Assembly: GCA_012735575.1 (NCBI GenBank)
Contig: JAAYGY010000093.1
Coordinates: 1-64,000 of the forward strand
Direction of reading: 5' to 3'
Length of the DNA stretch: 64,000 bases
From: Clostridiales bacterium
Lineage (GTDB): Bacteria; Bacillota; Clostridia; Caldicoprobacterales; UBA3941
The notes beneath the pieces were generated by a model, which was not told where the DNA came from, made no database searches, and was given only the letters and a program-made list of their open reading frames with translations. The position numbers and the translations under genes are program-made. Of the stretch, positions 43,846 through 53,268 are shown in pieces. Numbering within the stretch: position 1 is the stretch's first letter; each line of letters opens with the position of its first letter.

Positions 43846-45300
43846 CTATTCTTCCGGGTTCCAGCGTAATTTGGGTTTTCTTGCAGCCTTTGTCTCATCC
43901 ATACGTCCAATGGGTGCCTTATGAGGCGCAGTCTGTGCCTTGCTGGGGTCTTCCTCCGCCTCTTTTGCAATTTTTATCATGGCATTAATAAACCCGTCCA
44001 AGGTTTCGCGACTTTCAGTTTCTGTAGGTTCAATCATAAGAGCCTCTTTTACTATTAGAGGAAAATAGGTGGTGGGAGGATGGAAACCAAAGTCTATAAG
44101 CCTTTTGGATATATCCATAGCAGATACACCCTTTTGTTTCTGCTTGTGAGCCGATAGAACAAATTCATGCATGCATATTCTATCATAGTCTATATCATAA
44201 TAAGGCTTTAGCTTTTCCATAACATAGTTAGCATTTAGCACAGCCGTTTCTGACACCTGACGAAGGCCTTTTGCACCCATAGTCAATATATAGGCATAGG
44301 CTTTAAGAGCCACCCCAAAATTACCATAGAAGGATCTTATCCTGCCAATGGATAAGGGGCGGTCATAGTCTAAATAATATTTTTGCCCGTCAAACTGTAT
44401 TACTGGACTAGGCAAGAGGGGAACCAGTTCCTTGACAACTCCTACCGGGCCTGCACCAGGTCCTCCTCCTCCGTGGGGTGTGCTAAAAGTTTTATGCAGG
44501 TTTAGATGTACTACATCAAAGCCCATATCCCCAGGGCGGGTTATACCCATTATAGCATTTGCGTTAGCACCATCGTAGTATAACAAGCCCCCTGCATCAT
44601 GGACGATCTGGGCTATTTCTATTATATCCTCTTCAAACAATCCCAGAGTATTTGGATTAGTCAGCATAAGACCTGCAGTGTCCTGCCCTACCATTTGCCT
44701 TAGAATTTCTACATCTACACTACCCCTCTCATTGGAAGGGATCTCCACTACCTCAAAACCTGCCATGGCAGCAGATGAAGGATTTGTTCCATGAGCACTG
44801 TCTGGTACCAGGATCTTATTCCTATTATCTTCACCTCTATTTTTATGGTAAGCTTTGATAATCATCATACCTGTAAGCTCACCATGGGATCCAGCGGCAG
44901 GCTGCAGGGTTATTTCATCCATCCCTGTAATCTGGCACAACATTTTATTTAGTTCATACAAAAGCCTTAAAGAACCTTGAACTGTCTCTTCACATTGATA
45001 AGGATGAACCATTGAAAAGCCTTCTATTCTTGATACATCCTCATTAATTTTGGGGTTATATTTCATAGTACATGAACCCAGGGGATAAAAACCAACATCT
45101 ACACCATGATTTAACCTGGATATACTGGTATAGTGTCTGACCACTTCCGGTTCACTGACCTCTGGTAGATTAGCATCCTTGTCTCTTAATAGCTTGTCGG
45201 GAATAAGCTCCTCAATCTCCCTTTTATCAACATCCAACTGGGGTAAGGAATAGCCCTTTTTACCCGCTAAGCTAAGTTCAAATATCAACTTTCTACTCAT
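43846..45300 (-). CDS. gcvPB: Glycine dehydrogenase (decarboxylating) subunit 2, P-protein
   Basis: A 484-residue PLP subunit of the glycine cleavage system. The PLP lysine is Lys270 in [19 protein letters not shown]. It decarboxylates glycine and passes the aminomethyl group to the lipoyl arm of GcvH. In Firmicutes the P-protein is split in two as here. Its ATG overlaps the end of gcvPA by 8 bases. Normal length. Confidence 0.97.
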   Translation of the reverse strand: MSRKLIFELSLAGKKGYSLPQLDVDKREIEELIPDKLLRDKDANLPEVSEPEVVRHYTSISRLNHGVDVGFYPLGSCTMKYNPKINEDVSRIEGFSMVHPYQCEETVQGSLRLLYELNKMLCQITGMDEITLQPAAGSHGELTGMMIIKAYHKNRGEDNRNKILVPDSAHGTNPSSAAMAGFEVVEIPSNERGSVDVEILRQMVGQDTAGLMLTNPNTLGLFEEDIIEIAQIVHDAGGLLYYDGANANAIMGITRPGDMGFDVVHLNLHKTFSTPHGGGGPGAGPVGVVKELVPLLPSPVIQFDGQKYYLDYDRPLSIGRIRSFYGNFGVALKAYAYILTMGAKGLRQVSETAVLNANYVMEKLKPYYDIDYDRICMHEFVLSAHKQKQKGVSAMDISKRLIDFGFHPPTTYFPLIVKEALMIEPTETESRETLDGFINAMIKIAKEAEEDPSKAQTAPHKAPIGRMDETKAARKPKLRWNPEE

Positions 45301-46645
45301 TAGCTATCTCACCTACCCTTTCCACTAAAGCATCCAATTCCTCTCTGGTTCGCTTTTCTGTGACCGCTATGAGCCAGTCTCCGTCCAGTTCAGGATATGC
45401 TTTTTCAAGAGAATATCCTCCTATTATTCCCTTATCTAATAGATGACGGTTTAACTTTTCTACTGGAATACTGCTCTTTAATGCAAACTCCTTGAAGAAA
45501 GGCCCCTTGAAAACTGGAACGAATAGGCCAGTATCAATCAGCCTATCATATAGGTAGTGAGATTTTTGCACACATTGATACGCTACTTCCTTCAAGCCCT
45601 CCTTACCCATAAGGGACAAGTAGATAGTAGCCATAAGAGAATTTAAGGCCTGATTAGTACATATATTGGATGTGGCCTTTTCCCTGCGAATATGCTGTTC
45701 CCTGGTTTGAAGGGTAAGGACAAAACCACGATTACCATCCTGATCCGTAGTCTCCCCTACTATCCTGCCCGGCATCCTTCTCATAAGCTTTTGAGTGGTC
45801 GCAAAGAAACCAAAGTAGGGGCCACCAAAGCTTAAGGGGTTCCCTAGAGGCTGACCCTCGCCTACCACTATATCTGCCCCCAATTCTCCAGGGGACTTTA
45901 GTATGGCCAGGGAGATAGGATCAGCACAAACTATCAAAAGGGCTTTGTTCTTATGAGCCAGTTCTGCTATTGGCTGTATATCCTCAATGATTCCAAAAAA
46001 GTTGGGAGATTGGATGACTACAGCTGCGGTTTCCTGGGTTATGGATTCTTCCAATGCCTCCATATCTATGGTTCCATCTTCATTATAGCCTGTTTCTATA
46101 ATAGGGATGTCCTGGAATTTGGTATAGGTAGCAGCTACCTGCCTATACTCAGGATGCATGCTCCTGGCTATTACCGCCTGACTTCTTCTGGTTGCCTGGC
46201 AGGCCATGAGAATTGCCTCGGCAACTGCTGATGCTCCATCATACATAGAGGCGTTGGACACATCCATGCCTGTCAACTCGCAGATCATGGTCTGATATTC
46301 AAATATAGCCTGCAAGGTGCCCTGGCTAATCTCCGGCTGATAAGGAGTGTAAGAGGTGTAAAACTCAGCCCTGGAAATAATATGGTCTATGACTGAGGGA
46401 ATATAGTGATCATAGGCACCTGCACCTAAAAAACATGTATACTGGCCTGTGTGTTTGTTAGAGGATGCCAGTTCTCTCATGTGTCGTATTAATTCCATCT
46501 CAGACATGGGACCTGGAATATCCATATCCTTATCTAGTCTGATTTCCTTTGGAATATCCCCAAATAGTTCTTCAATGGACGAATACCCTATCTCCTCAAG
46601 CATTTTTTGCCTTTCATCTTGTGTATTGGGGATGTATCTGGACAT
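45293..46645 (-). CDS. gcvPA: Glycine dehydrogenase (decarboxylating) subunit 1, P-protein
   Basis: A 450-residue PLP-fold partner subunit of GcvPB. The N-terminus [23 protein letters not shown], the segment [21 protein letters not shown] and [15 protein letters not shown] are family markers. It lacks the PLP lysine but is needed for the active dimer. It starts 2 bases after gcvH and overlaps gcvPB by 8 bases, so the three are translated together. Confidence 0.97.
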   Translation of the reverse strand: MSRYIPNTQDERQKMLEEIGYSSIEELFGDIPKEIRLDKDMDIPGPMSEMELIRHMRELASSNKHTGQYTCFLGAGAYDHYIPSVIDHIISRAEFYTSYTPYQPEISQGTLQAIFEYQTMICELTGMDVSNASMYDGASAVAEAILMACQATRRSQAVIARSMHPEYRQVAATYTKFQDIPIIETGYNEDGTIDMEALEESITQETAAVVIQSPNFFGIIEDIQPIAELAHKNKALLIVCADPISLAILKSPGELGADIVVGEGQPLGNPLSFGGPYFGFFATTQKLMRRMPGRIVGETTDQDGNRGFVLTLQTREQHIRREKATSNICTNQALNSLMATIYLSLMGKEGLKEVAYQCVQKSHYLYDRLIDTGLFVPVFKGPFFKEFALKSSIPVEKLNRHLLDKGIIGGYSLEKAYPELDGDWLIAVTEKRTREELDALVERVGEIANE

Positions 46646-46647
46646 GC

Positions 46648-47031
46648 TTAAGCCTCCTCTTCACAAAACTTTTCATATTCCTCAGCATCCATCAGATTGT
46701 CCAGCTCTCCGCTATCTGCCATATCGATAACTACAATCCATGCATCATAAGGGTCCTCGTTTACCAACTCGGGGCTGTTTTCCAGCTCTTCGTTAACCTC
46801 TATTATTTCTCCTGAAACAGGAGCATAAACATCAGCAGCAGCCTTAACGGATTCTATACTCCCTATAATATCATCAACATCCACATGGATTCCCGCTTCA
46901 GGCAGTTCTATATATACTATGTCACCTAATTCGTCTTGTGCAAAATCTGTAATTCCTATGTAAGCCTTGTTTCCTTCCACTCTCACCCATTCATGCCCCT
47001 TGGCATATTTTAAATCTTCTAATACTTTCAT
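46648..47031 (-). CDS. gcvH: Glycine cleavage system H protein (lipoyl carrier)
   Basis: A 127-residue carrier protein. The lipoyl-lysine is Lys63 in IGSIESVKAAADVYAP. It shuttles the aminomethyl group from P-protein to T-protein. The start has AAGGAGGAAACA upstream. The 167-base gap before it, after gcvT, holds no gene, and I saw no glycine riboswitch there. No dihydrolipoamide dehydrogenase (gcvL) gene is in the window. Confidence 0.96.
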   Translation of the reverse strand: MKVLEDLKYAKGHEWVRVEGNKAYIGITDFAQDELGDIVYIELPEAGIHVDVDDIIGSIESVKAAADVYAPVSGEIIEVNEELENSPELVNEDPYDAWIVVIDMADSGELDNLMDAEEYEKFCEEEA

Positions 47032-47198
47032 GTTGTTTCCTCCTTATTTTTATATTTATATGCATCATTATCAAATTTTCTTATTGTTCTAAGTAAACCA
47101 TTATCACACCGACAACATAATTTGCTGTTTATAAGGGAACACCTTCGCTGATTTGGCTGCAAATCTTAACATTTAGTTTTTAGCTGTTACTTGTTATG

Positions 47199-48284
47199 TT
47201 ATTTAGCATAAAAAGGTGTGCTTACTACCTTTGCCTTTAAGGACTTTCCTCTTACTTGAACATAAAATTCATCACCTAGATTAGAATGCTGGACATTGAC
47301 CAGTGCCAACCCCAGGTTCTTCTTAAGGGTTGGTGCCAGACCGCCACTGGTAACAAAGCCTATTTCCTTTTCATCAGCCAGGACCTTGTAGCCTGTCCTT
47401 GGCATACCCTTATCTACCATTTCAAAGCCTGCCAGCTTGCGTTTTAGTCCTTCCTCAGCCTGTCTTAAGAGGGCATCCTTACCAATAAAATCCTGCTTGT
47501 TTAGCTTTACAAAACGACCTAATCCTGCTTCCAGGGGTGAAATATTTGGAGATAGCTCCTGACCGTATAAGGGAAGTGCCACTTCAAACCTCAATGTATC
47601 TCTGGCACCTAAACCTGCAGGAACCAAGCCCTCACCAGCACCTGCTTCCATTATTCTATCCCACAAGTTTACCGTTTGATAGGAAGGAACATATAGTTCA
47701 AAGCCATCTTCCCCAGTATACCCAGTACGGGACACAATCGCCTTAACCCCGCCAACTTCCACATTATCTGCAAATCTAAAGAAGCGAATCTCATCTAAAG
47801 GAGTAGAGGTGAGTTTTTGCAGGATTTTCTGACTTGCGGGCCCCTGGATGGCTATTAATCCATAGTCTGATGATACATCTTTTATTAGCAGATCATCACT
47901 GGTACAATTCTCCATTAACCATTCATAGTCCTTTTCAGTATTTGATGCATTCACTACAAGCAAATATTTATTTTCTTCCAGCTTGTAGATGAGCAGGTCA
48001 TCTACAGTACCTCCGTTTCTATAGCACATAGGTGAATATACTGCCCTGCCTTGGGACATCTTTGAAATGTCATTAGTAATCATGTGCTGTAAGTATTCCT
48101 GGGCATCCTTACCCTCAATAAGTATTTCACCCATATGGGAAACATCGAATAACCCTGCTGCATTTCGAACAGCGTGGTGCTCTTTTAATATGCTGGAATA
48201 TTGGACCGGCAGTGCCCATCCCCCAAAATTAATTATCTTTCCACCCAATGCTGTATGGGTCTCATAAAGCGGTGTCTTTTTCAC
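47199..48284 (-). CDS. gcvT: Aminomethyltransferase, glycine cleavage T protein
   Basis: A 361-residue tetrahydrofolate-dependent enzyme that takes the methylene group from GcvH and gives methylene-THF and ammonia. FDVSHMGEILIEG near residue 45, the folate-site segment MCYRNGGTVDDLLIYK, and GYTGEDGFELYVP are typical. AAAGAGGGGGAAG precedes the ATG 16 bases after deoB, so it is part of the same transcript. No glycine riboswitch is visible upstream. Confidence 0.97.
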   Translation of the reverse strand: MKKTPLYETHTALGGKIINFGGWALPVQYSSILKEHHAVRNAAGLFDVSHMGEILIEGKDAQEYLQHMITNDISKMSQGRAVYSPMCYRNGGTVDDLLIYKLEENKYLLVVNASNTEKDYEWLMENCTSDDLLIKDVSSDYGLIAIQGPASQKILQKLTSTPLDEIRFFRFADNVEVGGVKAIVSRTGYTGEDGFELYVPSYQTVNLWDRIMEAGAGEGLVPAGLGARDTLRFEVALPLYGQELSPNISPLEAGLGRFVKLNKQDFIGKDALLRQAEEGLKRKLAGFEMVDKGMPRTGYKVLADEKEIGFVTSGGLAPTLKKNLGLALVNVQHSNLGDEFYVQVRGKSLKAKVVSTPFYAK

Positions 48285-48300
48285 ATCTTCCCCCTCTTTT

Positions 48301-49467
48301 CTATATTATTTCTTGAATAAAGCTTAAGCCTTGCCTAGGCTCTTTTATTCCCAGGTATTGTGATATACTGGCTCCCACATCTGCAAAGGTAGACCTTGTT
48401 CCAAGATTGATACCCTGTTTTAGTTTCTTTCCATACACTAAAAGGGGAACATACTCCCTTGAATGATCTGTACTAGGTGTTGTTGGATCACAGCCATGAT
48501 CAGCGGTGATTATCAGTATATCCTCCTCCTTCAGTGCCCCAATAAGCTCTGGAATCCTTGCATCGAACAGGGTCAGGGCTTTAGCATATCCCTCTATGTC
48601 ATTTCTGTGTCCGTATAACATATCAAAATCAATAAGATTTGTAAATATTATACCTCCAAAATCCTCATTAATAAAGTCTATTGTTTTGTCCACTCCATCC
48701 ATGTTTCCTTGGGTAGATACGGACTGGGTGACCCCTCGGCCATTAAATATATCTACAATCTTGCCTACTGCCTTTATTTCAAGCCCTTTTTCCAGGGCAT
48801 TATCCAAGACAGTTTCATGAATAGGGTCCAAAGAAAAATCCCGCCTTCTGTCGGTTCGGGTAAAGTTTCCTGGCTCTCCTATAAAAGGCCTTGCAATAAC
48901 CCTGCCAACAGCATGATCGCCGGTTAGAATATTTCTTGCGATTTGACAAATTTCATAAAGCCTTTGCACAGGTATTATGTCTTCATGTGCAGCTATTTGA
49001 AATACACTGTCAGCTGAGGTGTATACAATTGGATAGCCAGTATCCATATGCTCTTTGCCTAATTCTTCAATTATTTTAGTTCCTGATGCCGGGATATTTC
49101 CCAATACAGATGTGCCTATCTTCTGCTCAAATTTTGATATTATCTCTTGGGGAAATCCCTTAGGGTATGTAGGGAAGGGTTTGGACATAACTATGCCCAT
49201 TATCTCCCAATGGCCTGTAGTGGTGTCCTTACCTGCAGATTTTTCAGCCATTTTTCCAAAACATGCCACTGGATTTTGAATCCCTTCAAATCCTTTTATA
49301 CCATCTATATTGCCTAATCCCAATTTTTGCAGATTGGGCAGCTTAAAATCTTTCACCTGAGCTGCTATATTACCCAAGGTATTACTGCCCTCATCACCAT
49401 ACCTGGCAGCGTCAGGAAGTTCACCTATACCAACACTATCCATTACTATAACTACTACTCTTCTCAT
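48301..49467 (-). CDS. deoB: Phosphopentomutase
   Basis: A 388-residue alkaline-phosphatase-superfamily enzyme that moves the phosphate between C1 and C5 of (deoxy)ribose during nucleoside breakdown. The first metal-binding motif is [15 protein letters not shown], and the second [16 protein letters not shown] near residue 315. ATG 49467 is chosen: it gives the family N-terminus [11 protein letters not shown] and has GAAGGAG, while the in-frame ATG at 49482 has no ribosome binding site. It heads the gcv-sda cluster, an unusual neighbour set. Confidence 0.95.
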   Translation of the reverse strand: MRRVVVIVMDSVGIGELPDAARYGDEGSNTLGNIAAQVKDFKLPNLQKLGLGNIDGIKGFEGIQNPVACFGKMAEKSAGKDTTTGHWEIMGIVMSKPFPTYPKGFPQEIISKFEQKIGTSVLGNIPASGTKIIEELGKEHMDTGYPIVYTSADSVFQIAAHEDIIPVQRLYEICQIARNILTGDHAVGRVIARPFIGEPGNFTRTDRRRDFSLDPIHETVLDNALEKGLEIKAVGKIVDIFNGRGVTQSVSTQGNMDGVDKTIDFINEDFGGIIFTNLIDFDMLYGHRNDIEGYAKALTLFDARIPELIGALKEEDILIITADHGCDPTTPSTDHSREYVPLLVYGKKLKQGINLGTRSTFADVGASISQYLGIKEPRQGLSFIQEII

Positions 49468-49627
49468 AAGTTTCTCCTTCATAACAGTGTTATTAGGCTA
49501 ATCCCTATTAGATAAGGTATTCCTATTTTACCATATTCTTTAGGGAATTCCATATTTATTCCGTAATTTTAAGCAAGCTTAGCCTCTTATTAATTTTTCT
49601 TATTGACACTGGTATTATTCTATCTGT

Positions 49628-50875
49628 TTATGCTGATAACCTGTCTTTAACACTGTTAAACATCAAAGTTTTTGTAGCCTCTTTGATATATGAGTTATTC
49701 ATATATAGCTCCCATATAAGCCCGCTTAAATAATTCTCTATCATAAGTAGTGTAATTCCCTTATTTATACCAATATACTCTTTGGAAAACCAGGGCTCAT
49801 CCTGATCCAGATTATAGGAATCATAAAACCCGTATTCCCCCCATAGTTGAGGAAAATTTTCATATGCATACAAAAGTGCTTGTATAGACTCCTTGGGCGT
49901 AAAGGGTAGTGATCCTGCCGCACCACATATAGGCACAGTACCGTCGTTACTGTTTACATCCTCTACAATTCCTGAAGGCAGGATTCCGTATCTGCCACAA
50001 TAGCCCTTAGGTCCTGCACATGCAGTAAGACCCCAGGAATTTGCACCAAAGGTTCTGAATCCCTCAGGATTGTCTATGCAGTACTGCCTATTAGCCAAGG
50101 TTGCCTTAACTGAGTTGTCAAACCAATTAATGCCATCTCTATCAAAGTATTTTTTAAAGTCAAACCATGCATGAGAAAACTGGTGTATAAAGAGGGAATT
50201 ATACCAGCCTCTAATATATATTTCCCCTTTGTACCTGCCTATTAATTTGCCCATATTGTAATATAGCTCAGGTCCTACCTTAGAAGTAGGAGAACCTGCC
50301 CCTAGTATATACATCATAAGCTGCTCTGCAAAATAGTCCCATTGTCCTCCTAAACCGGAGTGACCTTCAGGGTAAATTTCCGGCCAGTAATGCATATAAA
50401 ACCATTTGTTTTCCTTATCAACGATAAAATTCCAATCTACTCTCTTATATATTTCTTCAGCCAATTCTTTTATTTGTCCATCAAAATATTCACCACAGGT
50501 AATAGCACCATTTACCAATATTGCAGTGTCTATGGTGGAGTACTCACAGTTATTATACCTTTTACCGGTTTTAATATCTGTAAAATGAGCATAAAAGCCC
50601 TTATATTGGTCTACATTGTGTATTAAAGTTTTTAGTGTGCTATATGTCCTTTCATAACCCTGTTCATAGGTTATCCAGCCTCTTTCAACCCCTATTGGTA
50701 TGGCGCTAAGCCCAAAACCCACTGATGCAATGCTGGCTACTTCGGGTTTATCTGTAGTATCTATTATTAAACCATATCCTGGGCTATTAATATCTGTGTT
50801 TGTATGTTCCCAAAGAAAGTTAAAGCAGTATCTGGCTTCTTGCTCTAACAGTGCTATTCCATCCATCTGAAACAC
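49628..50875 (-). CDS. Glycoamylase-like family protein (PF10091 / GH144-like)
   Basis: A 415-residue (alpha/alpha) barrel-type carbohydrate enzyme. Typical segments are EARYCFNFLWEHTN at the start, the middle DYFAEQLMMYILGAGSPT and FSHAWFDFKKYFD, and the C-terminal GANSWGLTACAGP. Proteins of PF10091 include GH144 endo-beta-1,2-glucanases, so a beta-1,2-glucan or other glucan may be the substrate. There is no signal peptide, so it acts inside the cell. It is alone on the minus strand. The family is clear, the substrate is not. Confidence 0.8.
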   Translation of the reverse strand: MFQMDGIALLEQEARYCFNFLWEHTNTDINSPGYGLIIDTTDKPEVASIASVGFGLSAIPIGVERGWITYEQGYERTYSTLKTLIHNVDQYKGFYAHFTDIKTGKRYNNCEYSTIDTAILVNGAITCGEYFDGQIKELAEEIYKRVDWNFIVDKENKWFYMHYWPEIYPEGHSGLGGQWDYFAEQLMMYILGAGSPTSKVGPELYYNMGKLIGRYKGEIYIRGWYNSLFIHQFSHAWFDFKKYFDRDGINWFDNSVKATLANRQYCIDNPEGFRTFGANSWGLTACAGPKGYCGRYGILPSGIVEDVNSNDGTVPICGAAGSLPFTPKESIQALLYAYENFPQLWGEYGFYDSYNLDQDEPWFSKEYIGINKGITLLMIENYLSGLIWELYMNNSYIKEATKTLMFNSVKDRLSA

Positions 50876-51000
50876 CCCTTAAACCTCACAAACTATATAT
50901 ATAATTATATATATGTATAGATATACTAACATGGCCTACATGCTGCTATCAACTGTTATAATCTTACAGGTCTATTTCATAGGGGTTTTCAGGGCAATCA

Positions 51001-51030
51001 AAAAGGAGACAATAAAAGCCTATTATCTCC
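51001..51030 (-). terminator. Rho-independent terminator after the small unknown gene
   Basis: On the minus strand GGAGATAATA (51030-51021) pairs with TATTGTCTCC (51014-51005), with one mismatch, followed by TTTTT. Confidence 0.7.
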
Positions 51031-51049
51031 TCTTACTTAAGTCTTATTA

Positions 51050-51343
51050 TTAATTTAACCTGACCACATGAACACAATTGTCACCATCAAAAACTCTAAT
51101 TTGGGCCAGCTGCGATTCGTACTGAACCTTCCCATTGCCTACCTCAATTATGGGCTCTGTCCCTAATCCATAGATTATATCGTGGGACATGGTCTTTAGA
51201 CATTCATACTGCTGCTCCTCATCCAGCCTGTTCCATCCCTTGTCATCAAACCCAATTAACCTGTAGTAGCCCTCCAAATGCTTTAAGGCTTCCACCAGGT
51301 CCTGAATAATAAGGCTATACTGCCTTTTATACCTTACTGCCAT
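51050..51343 (-). CDS. Small unknown protein after the ABC ATPase gene
   Basis: About 97 residues, beginning MAVRYKRQYSLIIQDLVEALKHLEGYYRLIG. It is not recognised. The first half is helical and the second half beta-rich (EPIIEVGNGKVQYESQLAQIRVFD). No membrane segment or signal. ATG 51343 is chosen; a GTG at 51352 and a TTG at 51355 are also possible because AAGG lies upstream of them. It is on the same strand as, and 73 bases after, the two ABC ATPase genes, so it may belong to that unit. Confidence 0.6.
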   Translation of the reverse strand: MAVRYKRQYSLIIQDLVEALKHLEGYYRLIGFDDKGWNRLDEEQQYECLKTMSHDIIYGLGTEPIIEVGNGKVQYESQLAQIRVFDGDNCVHVVRLN

Positions 51344-51416
51344 TGCTTTCACCAAACCTTATCTTATTAATCTATTATTTCTTTAACCCTAATTTACTAT
51401 ACCTAAACCCAATTTC

Positions 51417-52331
51417 CTATTTTGCTTTAGCCTTTTTTTCCTGTCCTTCGGGCTTGACTAATACAATCCGATCATCTTCCAGCTCAACTTTAATTTTCTT
51501 AGCACCCATCATGCCTAAACGCTCTAAATATTCTCTAGGTATTTGAAGTCTGCCTGCTCTATCCAGAACTGCCAGCTCCTCATGAGTGTCCTCCTGTTCC
51601 TCCATAGCATCAAGACTTTCCATGGCCTCAAGCTCTTCTTTATAGGACCGTCTTCTAATAAACTCACTACTGGTTCTTCCGTCCCTAATAGCTACAACAC
51701 GGTCTACCTTTCTTGATACCTGCTGATCGTGGGTAACGATAACAATGGTCAATCCCAAGTTGCTATTAAGATCACGAAATACATCTAAAATCTGTGCAGC
51801 CGTCCTGGTATCTACTGCGCCTGTAGGTTCATCTGCCAATAGCAGCTTTGGCTGGTTGGCTAAAGCTATAGCTATGGCTACACGCTGCTGTTCTCCACCA
51901 GATAGTTGCTCCAATTTATTATTGCGCCTATGGCTCAAACCCACCATATCCAGCAGTTCTTTTGCTCTATTATGCCTTTCCCGCTGACTTCTAAGAAACA
52001 TCATGGGTAGTTCCACATTTTCCTGAGCCGTAAGGTAGGGTATTAGATTTCTAGCATTATTTTGCCATACAAAGCCAACAGTCTCCCTTTTATATTTGAC
52101 AAGCTCCCTGTCAGTAAACTTAAGCAAATCTTTGCCATCTACATAGAGCTTTCCTGCAGAAGGCCTATCCAGTCCTCCTATCATATTTAGGAGAGTGGAT
52201 TTGCCACTGCCACTGTTTCCGATAATGGCCATAAGTTCGCCTTTTTCTACCACCAGGTCCAATCCCTACAAGGCTACTACCTCAATCTCATCCGTTTTAT
52301 ATATCTTAACTAAATTTTCACATACAATCAT
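51417..52331 (-). pseudogene. MacB-type ABC ATPase with AbrB-like tail, interrupted by TAG at codon 22
   Basis: From ATG 52331, with GAGAGGAAGG upstream, the frame reads MIVCENLVKIYKTDEIEVVAL, then TAG (52268-52266), then GLDLVVEKGELMAIIGNSGSGKST. This is a normal ABC ATPase N-terminus in which a Gln codon (CAG) has become TAG. The rest is intact: Walker A GNSGSGKST, signature LSGGEQQRV, Walker B LLLADEPT, His switch VTHD. The last 50 residues (VLDRAGRLQIPREYLERLG, KIKVELEDDRIVLVKPE) match an AbrB/SpoVT swapped-hairpin domain, an uncommon fusion. Without readthrough only a TTG restart at 52262 would give a shortened protein. The damage is recent. Confidence 0.82.
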
Positions 52332-52360
52332 CGGAGCATCCTTCCTCTCTCTGACCCTAT

Positions 52361-53041
52361 CTATATGGCTTCAATTATTTGGCCGTCTTCTAAAGTATAA
52401 ACATGATCTGCTAATTCCATCATATTGGGATCGTGGGTAGTCATAACAACAGTGAGCTTTTCTTTGGCTACCAGATCACGAAACACCTTTACTACCTGAA
52501 GTCCCATTTGGGTATCCAACTCAGCAGTAGGCTCATCAGCAAATATAACTTTAGGACGATGAGCTATGGCACGCGCAATGGCTACACGCTGCTGTTCTCC
52601 TCCAGACAATTCATGGGGTCTGTGATTCATCCTATTGCCCAGCCCTACAAATTCCAGACATTCCTGGGCTCGCTCTCTTCTTTTCTTTTTATCATAGCCT
52701 GCAATTCGCAGGGCAAACTCTACATTTTCATAGGCTGTCATTAATCCAATTAGAGCAACAGACTGAAATACAAATCCCATATCAACGCGGCGCAGTTCAT
52801 CCCGTTGGTTTTCTGGCATATCTGAGATTTTCTGGTCGTATAAATATATATCACCCCGAGTAGGCCTGTCTAAAGCACCTAATAAATTTATGAGCGTAGT
52901 TTTTCCCGAACCAGATCGTCCCCTAAGAATTGTTAAAGTTCCAGGCCTTATAGATATGTTTACATCTCTAAGTGCATGAACTACTTCCCTACCCGATGGG
53001 AAATCCCTACAAAGATTTTCGGTTCTAATAATTGGCTCCAT
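52361..53041 (-). CDS. MacB/LolD-type ABC transporter ATPase
   Basis: A 226-residue ATPase of the lipoprotein/antimicrobial-export type. Walker A GRSGSGKTT, Q-loop VFQSVALI, signature LSGGEQQRVAIARAIA, Walker B VIFADEPTAELD, and MTTHDP for the switch His. Such ATPases normally pair with an FtsX-like permease that is usually in the same operon, but no permease lies here or downstream. It is followed 29 bases later by the interrupted second ATPase, so the two were probably partners of one transporter whose permease is elsewhere or lost. Confidence 0.92.
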   Translation of the reverse strand: MEPIIRTENLCRDFPSGREVVHALRDVNISIRPGTLTILRGRSGSGKTTLINLLGALDRPTRGDIYLYDQKISDMPENQRDELRRVDMGFVFQSVALIGLMTAYENVEFALRIAGYDKKKRRERAQECLEFVGLGNRMNHRPHELSGGEQQRVAIARAIAHRPKVIFADEPTAELDTQMGLQVVKVFRDLVAKEKLTVVMTTHDPNMMELADHVYTLEDGQIIEAI

Positions 53042-53268
53042 CTACCCCACCCCTATATATTAAATTAGACAGGAATATAGACATCCTCTTATGTGCTTTT
53101 AAATGACTGTATACTAAAAATAACACTAATGATTCATTAATTTGTATTACCGGTTGGAATATAATCATAATTATTATTTATAATTATAATGATTATAATA
53201 TAACTTAAGTTTATTATATAATAAAAAGCCCAATAGTAAAAGGAATATCTCAAAATATTGCATTTTTC

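Noticed and set aside
47032-47198. Possible glycine riboswitch between gcvT and gcvH
   Set aside because: No conserved glycine-aptamer core or paired stems could be found by eye. Glycine riboswitches would in any case be expected before the first gene.
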